This document shows, piece by piece, positions 22,991-37,550 of a stretch of 64,000 bases of DNA. The DNA is from Vanilla planifolia (taxonomy: Eukaryota > Streptophyta > Magnoliopsida > Asparagales > Orchidaceae): NCBI GenBank assembly GCA_023846275.1, contig CM043870.1:13649527-13713526 (forward strand), in the 5' to 3' direction. The position numbers were made by a program, and so were the translations under genes. The notes below the pieces were generated by a model. The model ran no database searches, had not been told where the DNA came from, and saw only the letters and a list, made by a program, of their open reading frames with translations. Position 1 is the first letter of the stretch. Every line of letters starts with the position of its first letter.

Positions 22991-25777
22991 AGTTGTATTC
23001 TAAGATACTGAGGAGATCGACTGTAACATCTTTGATTTTCAAATATGGTAGAATTAAAAAACTTTTCGAAATCATGCCAAAGAACTTGAAAAAAGTTTGA
23101 GAATTTAAAAATTAATATATAATTGTATATATCTCCTTTAGATATGTCTAACAAAATTAAGAAGATAAATAACAAATTATTACTTTAAAGTTATGTAAAT
23201 ATATAGTATACTAAAGGAAGATAAAATAGAAGTAAAATAACATAAGGTAGCGAAATTAATGTAAAATTAACACAAGAGGAGAATTAGAATTTTATCGGAA
23301 TATAACGAAGTTGAAATGAAAAATTTGAAGAAGTAAGACACATTATTTTGGAAAGTTGCATACCTTGAAACTAACATGTATGAGTATCATATGCTGAATC
23401 ATTAAATCATATAACAATTAAAATATCTCATGAAACCTAATAAAACCCTAGTAAGTAATATATTTTAAAATATGAAAAGATGAATATTTAATATGATAGA
23501 GCTTATTTAGATTGGTGGAATGACATTTATTTTCACTCAATCTAACTTCTACAATTACCATAAATTAGAAAATTAAATAAGTATATATAATAATAAATTG
23601 TTTTACTAATATTGAGTAAATATATATTGAAGCTAAAAAAAGGGAAACAATACAATATAACTAAGACACAAAAAGTATCTACAAATTTTGTTATGAATCA
23701 AAATGCATTGTAAAGCTAACCAAGACAATGAAAAATAAAAAACTTTTAAATATAAAAGCAAATATTTAATTGCCTAGTGTTCATCAAGATGGTGCCAAGG
23801 ATGTTTTTTTGTACATACTCTATGTTATTTGATGTTACTATGAATTAAAGAAGTTAAATAAGTAAACATGTATTAAAGATAAAATGAGATAATTTTAAGT
23901 AATGTAACATAATAACATCTAATTAAATTAGAAGTCACATAAGAGAAAATTAGAGTTTCAAAGTAATATAAGAAAATTGAAGTGAAAAATTTTAAAAATT
24001 AGATAAATTATATGTGAATGTTGCATCTATGATAATAAAAAGATCACGATAACATCCTCAACTAAAAAAATCAAGTATTAATCGAAATATCTCATAAAGC
24101 ATGACAAAATAAAAAAATATTTAATATTATTAAAAAAACATTTAATTGGATATGGCTCATGGGGACATGTCTAATAATAATTGTTTCATCATGATCAGAC
24201 CTCATTTTGAATTATTACCATACATAAATATGAATAAGAACAAATAATAATAAATTATAAAATTATTATTAAGTAAAAAAATATTAATTTTTAATTAAGG
24301 TATGTGGTAGTAATTAATATAACCAAATAAAAATATTACATAGGTCACATGACATAACATTTTTAGTTGAAAAGTAATATAAGCTTTTCAAAGAAAAATA
24401 GTTGAAGTAATTAGATTAATTGTAAGGTAAAGTTGATTTTCAAGATATTATTGTGATCGAGTGTAATGTCGTCAATCATTAAATGAGATACAAATAAAAT
24501 ATCTATGAAAGCGAGTAAAAGCCTTATAAAATGAAGTATCTAAAAAAAAAGTATTGTACAATTGAATATAGCTCAATTGAAACAACCCCAATGACATTTA
24601 TTTCATCTCCATTGAATGTTATTTGGTTTTACTAAGAGTTACAAAAATAGTTGACAAAAAATAGTTTTTCTTTGTTAACTTTTAAATAAATACATATTAA
24701 AGTTGAAATTATAGAAATTAAATTAATATAATGTAAATTGATCAAAGCGAAGTAGATCTCAGATGTGAGTGGATAGAGAGTTAAATACAAAAAAACTAAA
24801 TTAAATCGAAAAAATTGATACAATTAGTCAAAGTTTATAAGAAAGTTTAATTCAAAGTTTCGATTGACATCGTGTGTAACATCTTCAATTGTCCAATTAG
24901 GCAAAAATCAAAATCCTAATTAAACCATTCCAATGATGTTTTTTTTTCATCTTGATTAGACATCTTTTGGAATTACTATATTTTTAAAAAGTAAATAATT
25001 AAAAAATAGCATATTAGTATTTCAATTTTCAATAGAGATATATCGAAGCCAAAATGATGCAAATTAAAGCAATGTAAACATCACATAAGAGGAGACTTAG
25101 TGTTAATTAGTAATATAATAAAAAGAAGGAAAAAAATTGGAAGAAATATCATAAATTGTATGATAAAGTCTCACTCCAAGATACTAAGCTTACTTGATAT
25201 CAAACAAATTATGAATTCTAATGTCCTTTAAATTGAGCAAACCCCCAAAATACGTGGAATATAAAAAATTATTTTAAATCGGATAAATCTTGTGGAGACG
25301 GGCACAATAACTTTTTTTTGAATTGTACCAGAAATTGTTTGTTGTTGTTGAGAATTATAATAGTAAAAAATTATAAATAATATTAAATTATATTTTAATA
25401 TTTAGCAAATATAAGAACAAGCTCAAGAAAGGCAAATTAAAAAGTTATAATATAACCAAATTGAAGTTACACAACATAATCTAAACTTAAATTTTCATAT
25501 ATTGAAATCAAAGCAAAAATTAAAAAAATTAGATAAATTATTAAAAATGTTAGCGTACAAAGATAGTGAGAAAAACTACTGTAACATCATCTATCGCAAA
25601 ATATACTACAAATTTAAATCTCTAGTTTAGGTTGGCAAAATTGTAATAAATAATTAAAAAAAATTTTAAATCAATATTTATTTTTGGAGGGCTCATCTTT
25701 ATAAGACCACTATTGGAATAAATATGGATTACAAAACTAAACAAACATAGACAATAATAAGTTTTATTAGCATTTAT

Positions 25778-25793
25778 TATATATATATATATT
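25778..25793. repeat. Short (AT)n run
   Basis: About 8 AT units, just before the GAGATAAA motif of the monomer, at the same position as the other expansions. Confidence 0.7.
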
Positions 25794-28700
25794 CAATATG
25801 ATACGAGATAAAATAAAAATATAAGACATAATCAAATCAAAGTGTTTCAAAAGTAATGAGATTTAGAATTATAAAGCCATGCAACAAAATAATAGAAAAT
25901 AATTTAAAGAAAGAAATAAATTATGTACGAAACTTCCATTCTAAGATATTAAGCAGGTTGAGCGTAAATTCTTCAACCAATAAGTAATTTACTAATAAAA
26001 ATATCTCATAAAACTTGTAAGAATTCAAGTAAATAAAATATTTAAAAAATATATAAATTTATTTTAAATTACATAAAGCTTTTTAAAACAAGCCCAATAA
26101 AATTAGCCTAGTCTATATCACATAACAATTGAAATGCATTGAAACACTAAATTAAACAAGCATAAAAAACAATAATTTATTACTTTAATTTGTTGTAATT
26201 AGATATTATAAGTAAATGAGATAAGTTGAAGAAATATAACATGAGAAAATCATAGCAATATAAAGTTACATTAGAGGAGGTTTACAGATAAATTATAAAA
26301 TAACTAGATAAATGTGAAAAGTTTAAAGAAATGAGATAATTTATACATGCAAGTTGATTTCTTAGATGCAAAGGAGACTTAGGGCAAAATAATCAATCAT
26401 CAAATCAAGTGCAAATCAAAAAACCTAAAAAATTATAAAAAAATTCTATAAATTAAAATATTTAAAAAAATTAACTTGATAGATCTCACTAAAATGAGTG
26501 AACAACCTTTTTTGTCTCAAACTGATCTCTTTCAGTATTAATGTAAATAGTAAAAACTTAATTTTCTAACACCATGTAAGTATTTCTTATGGCTAAATGG
26601 AGATAAATTCGAGCAATGTAATATAACTAAACTATGGTGATGTAGCGGTCTCATGAGAGAAGATTTGAACTCATAGTAATTTAAGCTATTCTAAGTGAAA
26701 AATTTGTAGAAATAAAAAAAGATTATGTAGGAAAGTTGCATTGTTAGTGACAAAAGAGATTAGGTGTAGAATCATTGATCATCAAATTAGGTATGAATCA
26801 AAATACCTATAAAATATTTCTAAAATATAAGATAATAAAATATTTAGAAACATGAAAAGGAAATATTAATAAGAATGAGCTTGTGAAGATTTGTCAAATA
26901 ACCTTTTTTTTAAATGAAACATTCATCATTTGCATTAATTGCAAACTTTTACTATAAATAGGTTTAAATGATAAGAAAGTTTTATTTTAATATCAAGTAA
27001 ACATATATTAAACCTAAACTTAGAAAAAAATGATGTAATGTAATTTAATCATGTCATGATGATGTAAAGGTCAATTTAAGGGAAATGTAGACCAACAAAG
27101 CATTTCAACCAAATCAATATCAAAATGTTAAAAAATTAACTAGTCTATATATGAAAGTTACTTTTTAAGATACGAAAAAGATTTAAGATAACACCTTGAT
27201 AATCAAACAATGTACGAGTTGAAATGTCATAGAAAGTATTCTAAAAAATAAAAAATAAAATGTTTAAAAAGTTTTAAAATAAATATTTAATTTGATAAAG
27301 TTTACTAAAATGTGTGTAATGAAATTAGCTACCTCTCCATTAGACCTTATTTTGAATTACTATAAATTACAAAGTTAAATAGGAATAAATATAAATAAAT
27401 TATTATTTTACTATTAATTAAATCTATATTAAAGCTAGAGTAAGGCAAATTAAAACAACATAATATAGCCAAATTCAAATGATGTAAAAGTAATAAGATA
27501 GGACATTTAGAGTTACATAGAATTAAAAGAAATTGAAACCAAAAAACTTGAAGAACTATGATAACTTGTTCAGGAATGTATCATGCCAAGGTTTTAGAAA
27601 GACTAAAATTAACATTATAATCATTAAATCTAATTCAAGTAAAAGACAACTATAAATCATGTTGAAAACACAAAAATAACATCTAAAAATAAAAAACAAA
27701 TGAAAAAAAAGCTGATTCATCTCGATCAAACACTTTTGTAAATACTATGAATTACTAAAGTAAATAACAAAAAAAATTAATTTAATATCATCTAAATATA
27801 CAATAAATTTGAAAAGGGATAAGTTAAAATTGCATAATATATCCAAATCATAGTGATGTAAAAGTCATAAGAGAGAGGAATTAGAGTTTCCATAATAATA
27901 TAACCAAATCAAAGAAAAATATTTGAAAAAATAAGGTAAATGGTATAGAAAAACTTTACTCTAAAATACTAAAGTGGTTAGGTTTAACATCGTTAATCAT
28001 CAAATCAGGGATGAATCAAAATAAACCTTAAATTGTGATAAAACCCCAAAATGTAATATAATTACAATTATAAAAATATATTTAATTTGATTGGTATTAT
28101 CGCGATGAGTCAAACGCCATTTTTTTCCATAAGATCAGACATCATTAAGGGTACTATATTAATTGCCAAATTAAATAACTTATATAATAATAAATTAATT
28201 TTTTAATATTATGTAGATAGACATTAAGCTAATGTGTTGTAATCTTATCAAAGTGATATAATGGTCATATGAGAGGAGAGTTAATGTCAAACTAATGCAT
28301 AATTCATAAAAATTGTGCAAGAAAATTTTATTAATAGATAATAAGGAGGTCAAATGTAACATTTTCAATAATCAAATTATGTAGAAATGAAAATATCTCT
28401 TGAAGATTGCCAAAACCATAGAGATTAAAGTATTTAGAAATTCAATAAGTAGTACTTAATTACATATTTCTGATATAAACAACTCCAATGATGTTTGTTT
28501 CTTATCAATAAAAAAACATCAGGATTTCTTATGATTTAAAAAATTAAATAAGTATAAATAATAATATATTATAATTATTAAATTATGTAAATATATATTA
28601 ATGTTGACATTAAATAAATTAAAGAAATTTAATTTAAGTAAATCAATTGTAAGTAAAGGTCAGCCAAGAGGATATTTATAGTTATGCGTAAATATAAAAA

Positions 28701-30970
28701 AATCAAAGAGAAAAATATGAAAAAATGAGATAAATTATGATGGAAAGATGCATTCCAAGATATCGAAGAGATTAGGTGTAATATCCTTGAAAATTAAATT
28801 ATGTAAAATTCAAAACTTCTCATACAAAGTGCTAAAGCTGCAAAAAATAAAATGAATTATTAACAAGAAAAAAAATTATTATTTTAAATAAAGCTCAATA
28901 TAACGAGTCTAACGATATTTATTTTATCTTGACTAGAACTCAATTAGAATTACTATAAATTGTAAAATTAAATAAGAAAAAATAATAAATTAATTAATAT
29001 TTTAATAGTAAGCAAATATATATTGAAGCTGAAATCAAATATATTGAAGTAAATGTAATATAAAAAAATAAAATCAATGTAATGGTAAAAAGGGAGGAGA
29101 ATAAGTGTTACATAGTTATTTGACAAAATGAAAGTGAAAACATTGAAATAATAAGATAAACAATGTAAGAAAGTTGCATGCCAAGATTTTATGTACATCG
29201 AGTGGAACATCATAGATCTTCAAATTAGGTACGAATCAAAATGTCTAGTAAAACATGGCTAAACTCACATAAAATTATTTAAAACTACAAAATAAATATT
29301 TCTTGGGTAGAACTCATGTAGGAGATTATAATGACACTTGTTTTGCTTCAATTAGGCCATTTTAGAGTTATTACAAACTTCAAAAGTAAACTAACTCAAG
29401 TAATAATAAATTTTTATTTTAATAAAAAAAAATATATTATAATGTTGAAAATAGACACATTTAAATGATATAATATAACAATATCATTGTGGTGTAAGGT
29501 TCACACCATATGAGAATTGAAGTTTCATGTTAACATAACCAAAAGAAAGCAAAACTTGTACGAAATACGAAAAAATGGATGGATAGGTTCTTTCTAATTA
29601 ACTAATGACATGGAGTGTGACGTTTTCAATCATCAAATATAGTTTACTTTGATTTGTCTAATTAAACATGTCAAAAAAATAATAAATTATTTAAAGCTAT
29701 AAAAAAGAATTATTTAATTAGATTAAGCTCATGGAGATGACTACAAATAGTTTTGTCTTTTCTCCATGAGGTCTCTTTTGGAATTACTATAAGTTATTAA
29801 ATAAATAAACATAAATAAAAAATAATTTTCTTAGTATACAATAAATATATTTTAAAACAAAAAATAAGTAAACTGAAGCAATAAAATGTTGCCAAATCAA
29901 AGGCATGTAAAGGTTAAATGAGAGAATATTTATTATTACATAACGATACAACTATATCAAAGTGAAAAGTTTAAATAAATGAGATAGATCGTAATTGAAA
30001 ACTGAATTTCAAGTTACGAAGAAGATCAAGAGTAACATCATCAATCCTTAAGGTGTGACAAATCCCTAGAAAACATTATATTTAAAACTATGAAAATTAA
30101 AACTTAATTGGATAGAGCTTATCAAAATGACTAAACTATGATTTTTTTCTCTATCATAACTAGATTAGAGTAACTATGAAATAACGAAGTAAATAAACAT
30201 AGAAAAAATAAATTATTTTTTTGTACAAAATAAATATATATTAAATAAAATTATAGTGAAAACTTTTGAAATTGACATCAATTATATGTGCAAGTTATAA
30301 TCAATGTTATTAAGAGGATCAAGTGTAATATCATTGATCATAAAATTAAGTGCAAATTGAAATATTACTTATTGTTTGCCAAAACCACAGTCAAATAAAA
30401 AATTTGTAGATATGAAAAATATTTAATTTTATAAAGTTCATCAAGATGACATCAATGACAGTTTTTGTCTTAATTAGATCTTTTTTGGAATCTTTATTAA
30501 TCTTCAAAGTAGATAAGCATAAATAATAAAAAACATTTTTATTTTGATATTATCTAAATACATTTTAAACAATGTAAATAAGATAAATTGAAGAAAAATA
30601 ATATAACTAACTTAAAGAAAAGCAAATGCCATTTGAGGGATATTTTGAGTTACAAAATAATATAAGAAAAATAAGAATAAAAATGTAAATAAATGACATA
30701 AATTTTACATGAAAATTACATTCCAAGATACTAATAAGATTGTATATAACAACCATAATAATCAATTAGAGTAAAACTTAAGACATCAAGTAAATTTGTC
30801 AAAAATGCTAGAAACTTGTGATATTTAAAAAATTTTAAATAAACATTTAATTAGATAAAGCTTATTAAGGCTAGTCTAACAACATTTATTTCCACTCAAT
30901 TAAACCTTATTTTAAAATACTCTAATTTATTAAATTTAATGTGCATAAAAAATATTATTCTAACATTAAG

Positions 30971-30973
<3 letters not shown>

Positions 30974-31010
<37 letters not shown>
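30974..31010. repeat. (AT)n microsatellite, ~18 units
   Basis: An uninterrupted AT run following TTAAGTAA and preceding CTAAAATGTGATAAATTGAA, an expansion of the short AT tract normally present at this monomer position. Confidence 0.95.
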
Positions 31011-34000
31011 CTAAAATGTGATAAATTGAAGTAAGGAAGTATTTCAAAATTTAAGCGATGTAAAAGATCACACTGTCATAGAGTAAGAGTTACATTGTAA
31101 AAAACATTAAAGAAATGAAAAAGGGGTTAGCGGAATGCTACATTCTGAGACGCTATTGACAAGAACTATGGGGCCTACATCATTAAAATTTGGTACAAAT
31201 TAAATGCTTTACAAAACATGTAAAAAATTAGGAAATGTAATATAAAAAAGTATTAAAATAAATGTTTAATTTGATAAAGCTCATTAAAGTGTGCCCAATG
31301 ACATTTGTTTGGTCTTAGTCAAAACTCATTTAAAATTCCTGCAAATTATAACAATAAACAAGAGAGATAAAGATAAATTATTATATTAAAATCAAGTAAA
31401 TATATATTAAAACTAAAAATAGAAAAAATTGAAGTAGTAAAATATAACAAAATCAAAGTGACATAAGGGGCACACTAGAGAGTTAGTGTTTCTATGAAAT
31501 TAAACTAAACAAAAAGACTTATTTCAAAAGAAATAAATTATATGATAACATTGGACTCAAAGATAGTAACGAGAACTAGTGTAACATTCTTTACTATGAA
31601 ATAAACAATATAAAAAAATTGTTTCTTAATGTGTGTAGAAATTTATAGAAAATAAAATATTTAAAATTCATGGAAAAAAAAGTTTTCTGCGTCGAGCCTA
31701 TCAAGTTGAGTACAACAACATTTATTTTATCTCAACCTAACATTGTTTAGATTAAATTTAACTAACAAAACAAAAAAGAAAAAATAAGAAAAAATTATTA
31801 CTTTAATATTAAATAAATACATATTCAATGAAAAAACATAAATATTTCAACAATATAATACAATGAAATAAAAACAATGTTTATGTCACACAAGAGTAGA
31901 ACAAGACTTACACATAAATGCACCAATGTGAAATTGAAACTTTTCCAGAAATGAGATACCTTATGCGTGAACTTTTGCATTCCAATATCTAAGGAGATCG
32001 AGTGTAACAATCTCGATCACTAAATTAACAATGAATAAAAATCCACCATTTCAAACTCATAGAAAATAAATTTAAAAATAATAATATGATTATCAAAAAT
32101 GATTATTGTTTTATCTTGAAAGAATCCTTTTTATAATCAATACAAATTACCAAAGAAAAAATACATAAATACTAACACATTATGATTTTAATATTATATA
32201 AATTTATATTAAAGCTAAAATGAGGTAAATTAAAGACATATAACATATGATAATAAAAGCAATATAATGGTCCCAAATAAAGAGACTTAGAGTTTCACGG
32301 CTAATATAATTAAATCAAGGTAAAAAATTTAAACAAATGAGATTAATTGAATGGTAGAGATCCAATTTGAGAAACGAAGGAGATCGAGCATAACATCATC
32401 ATTGATCAAATTTGACATTAATAAAAATGACTCTTAAAGCATTCAAATCTATAGAAAACATGATATTTAAATTTATGAAAAATAAATAATTATGTTGATT
32501 TATCTCATCGAGGTTAGTCAAAAGTTGTTTTTTTCCTCGTACTCAAACCCCATTTGGGGTTAGTGTCAAATACAAAATAAGTTAAGCTTAAAAAAATAAA
32601 CTATTTTTTTAAATATTATCTTGATATATAATAAAATTTAAATAAAAAAATTAAAGTAACATAATATAACTAAATCCAAGCAATTTATGGTAGTATGAGA
32701 AAAGATTTAGAGTTATATAGTAATTTTACAAATTAAAATAGAAAAGTTTTAAAAATGAGTTAAATTGTTAAAGAAATTTATATTCCAAGATAATGAGGAT
32801 ATGGAGTGTAACATTTTCAATCAACAACTCAAATATTAATAAAAATGTATCAAAAAAATTTCCAAAACGATAAAATTTAAAATATTTAAAAATATAGAAA
32901 TTAATTTTAATTAGTTTGAGCTTACAAAGATGAGTCAAACAAATTGAAGTATGATTATTTAAGAAAATTGATAAGAAGCAATGATCACAACAAAATCTAA
33001 GTGAAAAGTTTGAAGAAATAAGATAAATTAGATACAAAAGTTGCATTCCAAGACACTAAAAAGATCATGCGCACATTCTCAGTCAATCATTCATGTACAA
33101 ATCAAAATGCCTCAAAAAGGGTGCCAAAATTATAGAAAATAATATATTTTGATACTCAAATGAAAAAAATACATAATTATATCAAGTTAACCAAGATGAA
33201 TCCAACAACATTTTTTTTTATCAAGATCTAATCTTATTTCGAATTATAGACCTTACAAAATTAAATCAGAATAAATAATAAAATTTTTTTATTAGAATGT
33301 AAAGTAATAATATACTAAAGGAAAACAAAGATTAAATGAACCAAAATAAAATAACAAAAGTGACGTATAGGTCAAATAACAAAATATTTAGAGTTAAATA
33401 GTAATAAGTCCAAATGAAACTAAAAACTTTAAAACAATGAGATTAATTTTATCAGAAAGTGGCACACCTAAATTATATGGAGATCTATGGTAAAATCTTG
33501 AATTATCCAATAATGTACAAACAAAAATATGTTGTAATTCATGCAAAATCTATGAATAACATATGGAAATTTGAAAATTAAATTTAATTAGGTAGAGCTC
33601 ATTGAGAAGAGTCCAATCATATTTGTTTTTCTAAAATAGAACTTCGTTTAGAATTTCTGTGCATTACCAAAAAGAAATAAGGATAAAAAATTAAATTATT
33701 TACTTAATATTGATAAATATAAGTGCGAAGCTAAAAAGTAAAAAATTCAAGTAATATAATATAACCAAATCAATGTGGTGTAATGGCCACTTAGTATGAG
33801 AATTGTAGTTTAATAGTAGTTAACAAAATCAGAGTTAAAGAATTTTAAGAAAAAAGAAAAAATATATGGGAAATGTCCAATAAAGTATTCTCTAAATGAA
33901 AAAAATATATTATTTTTTAACGTAAAATAAATGTTTTATTAATTAGAGTGGGTCAAGAAAACTACAATAATGTTTGATTCATTTTGATCAAAGCTTCTTC

Positions 34001-36874
34001 AGAATATTATGAACTTCTAAAGAAAATATGCATAAATAAAAATATTATTATCATAATATTAAGTATACATTAAAGTTAAAATTAGATAAATTGAAGCTAT
34101 GTAACAAAACCAAATAAAACCATTACAAAAGGAAAAAGAGAGTACAATTATAGTTACATAAAAATACAGCCAAATCAATGCAAAAACTTTAACAAATTAG
34201 ATGAATTGTAGGAGAATGATGCAGTTAAGATATTAAGGAAATCGAGTTTAACATTCTTGATCATCAAATAAGTTATGAATAAAAAATACATATTAAAATA
34301 TGCCAAATTTCTACAAAAAAATTATTTAAATTAACCGAAAAAAACAATAAGTTACTTTGAACTTGCAAAGTAAACAATTTGTTTTTTTATAAAACCTTGT
34401 TTGTTTTATTATAAATTTCCAACGTAAATAAGCTAAAATGAAAATAATTTTAATAATTATATTTAAATTTATATTAAAGCTAAAAATGAGTTAAAATGAA
34501 AAAATGTAATAAAACCAAATCAAAAAGAAACAAAGGTCAGAAAAGTAAAGAATTTGAGTTTCATAACAATATAACCAAACAAAGCATAACATAGAAAAAT
34601 TGAAATTTACTATGTGGAACAATTGTGTTAAAAATATTAAGGAGATTGCTTATAAAAACTTTAATCACTAAATCATGTATGAATCAAAATATCCTGGATA
34701 ATGCGTAAAAACTATAGTAAAATAAAATATTGCTAACTATAAAAATAAATATTTTATTTGGTGCTGCTCATCAAGAAGTGCGCAATGATATTCTTTAATC
34801 TCTGTTGGGCCTCGTTTGAAATTTTTAGGAATTTAAATATTTAATAAGACTAAATAATAATGAATTATTTTTTTGATAGTAAGTAATTATAAATAGTTGA
34901 TGAAATAAGATAAATTAAAGCAAGCAAATATTACCAAACCAACATGATGTAAGTGTCATTTGAGAGGAGATTTAAAAATGAAGATAAATTATGTGAGAAA
35001 GTTGCATTTCAATATACTAGAGATGTTGAGTTTAATTTCCTTAATAGTCAACACCAGTGATAGTAAAAACTCTTCGAAATGTGAAAAAAATTTTACCAAA
35101 TAATAAATTAAAAAAAACATAAGAAACGAATACTTAATTACATATAACTCATCGATAAAAGTTTAATGATATTTGTTGTCTTGGTTAGAACTCGTTTGGA
35201 GTAACAAAAATTATAATATCATGTAATAAAGAATAATAGTAAATTATCATTTTAAATATAAGTAAATATATATATTAAAGCAAAATAAAATAATTTGAAG
35301 CAGACTAACGTTTCCCAATCAAAGTATTCTAAAGGTCACACAAGCAATGTTTTTGAGTAACATAGCCATAAATGTAAATCGAGCAGAAAAACTTTGGAAA
35401 AATGGGTCAATTTTTATGAGAGCTACTTTCTTAGATATTATGGAGATCACATTTAAAACCTTGACCATCAAATCTTATATGAATTAAAATATCTTATTAA
35501 AAAATTAAAAACATAAGCAAATAAAATTTTTAAAAAAGTAAAAAAAGTTAATTAATTTTATAATGCTCATCGAGCTGAATCCAACAACAATTGTTTCATC
35601 TAGAGTGGACTTTATTTTGAATTACTATTAATTGCAAAAGTAAATGAACTTAAATAATTATAAATTATTATTTTAATGTTAAGAATATGTATATATATAT
35701 GATGAAATGAGATAAATTGTAGTGAAATAAGACGAAATCAAAGAAATGAATAATAACAAAAAAATCTAAAAATTTAAAGAAATGAGATAAATTCTCTCAA
35801 AAGATTCAATTTAATATAATAAGAAAGTTGACTATGGCACCCTTAATTATCAAATTTGATACAAATAAAAATATCTCTTACAATATGTTCAAAATTTAAA
35901 AAATAAAATATTTGAAAATATGAGCATTTTATTTATTTGAATATAGCTCATATTGATGAGTCCTATCTTATTGTCATCTTAATTAGACCTAATTGGTATT
36001 ACTATGAACTTGTAAAGTGAATAAGAATAAATAATAAAAAGTTATTACTTTAGCACTAAGTAAATATACATGAAAATTGAAATGAGATAAAATTAAACAC
36101 TATAATATCACAAATTAAAAGCAATGTAATGTTCAACTGATACAGAATTAAAGTTTCTAAGTATTATAAACAGATAAAAGATGAAAGAAAAAAATAAATT
36201 TTATAGAAGGTTACATTCTGTCATACTGAGGTGATCAATAGTAACATCTTATATTATCAAAGAAGGTTAAACAAGAAATGTCTCATAAAGCATATAAAAA
36301 ACATATAAAAGAAAGCTTATAAAAATATTTAAAATAACACATAATTAGATAAGGCCCATTGAGTCGAATTATGATTGTTTCACCTCTATCAAACCCCATT
36401 AAGAGTTAATATAGAAAATAAACATAAATATTAATAAATTATTTTTTAAATATTAAGTTAATATATATTAAAATTGAGATGAGATAAATTAAAGAAATGT
36501 ATTACAACTAAATCTAGGGGAAGTAAAGGTCACACATGTGGAGAATTTGAATTTCAAAGTAATGTGAGTACATCAAAGTGAAAAATTTGAACAAATATGA
36601 TGATTTATAAAGGAATGTTGAATTCTAATATACTATGGAGATCAAGTGTAACAATATCAATCACTAAATTTGGTTCAAATCTTATTATCTCGTAAGGTGT
36701 GCAAATAACTTTTTGTAATAGAATATTTAGAATAGTAAAAAAATTAATTAAATAGTTCTTAACAAGATGAATCTAATAATGTTTATTTCAAATTGAGTAG
36801 ATTTCAATTGCATTTACTATAATTACAAAAATTAAATAAGCATAAATAATAATGAAGTATCCTATTTCTATTGA

Positions 36875-36876
<2 letters not shown>

Positions 36877-36948
<72 letters not shown>
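36877..36948. repeat. (AT)n microsatellite, ~36 units
   Basis: The longest simple repeat of the window, an uninterrupted AT run of about 72 bases. It is followed by TAAAGCTAAAAAGAGATAAA, so it sits at the standard AT tract of the satellite monomer. Confidence 0.97.
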
Positions 36949-36952
<4 letters not shown>

Positions 36953-37550
36953 GCTAAAAAGAGATAAATTGAAGCAATATGTTATAATAAAATTAAACTA
37001 ATGTGAACATGAAAAAGGAGAGATATATATTTACATTGTTTTGCGACCAAATGAAAGAAAATAATTTGAGAAAATGAGATCAACTACAAACGAAAGTTGC
37101 ATCGCAGGACTCTATGAAGATCATGTGTAATATCATCGATGATCAAATTTTGTACAAAAATAAATGTCACATAAATCATGCAAAGTAGATGGAATTAGTT
37201 TTTGGATTATTAAAAAATTTACTAGATGAAGGTCATTAAGGGAAGTCCAATGATGATTTTTTGCCTCAATCAATCCTCATTGAAAATTAGTATGAACTAA
37301 AAAATTGAATAAGCCTAAATAAAAGAAATTATTATTTTACTATTTAGTAAATATATTGTTAATGTTAAACAAGATTAATTGAAACAATGCAATATATGCA
37401 AATCTAAGTGATGTAAAGGTCATGTAGATAATGTGAGTTTCAAACCTAACAGAACAAAATCAAAGTGAAAATTCGAAGAAATGTGATAAATTGAATTACA
37501 AAATAGCATTAGAAGATATTAAAGAGTACTCACGCAATGACTTGTTCAAT

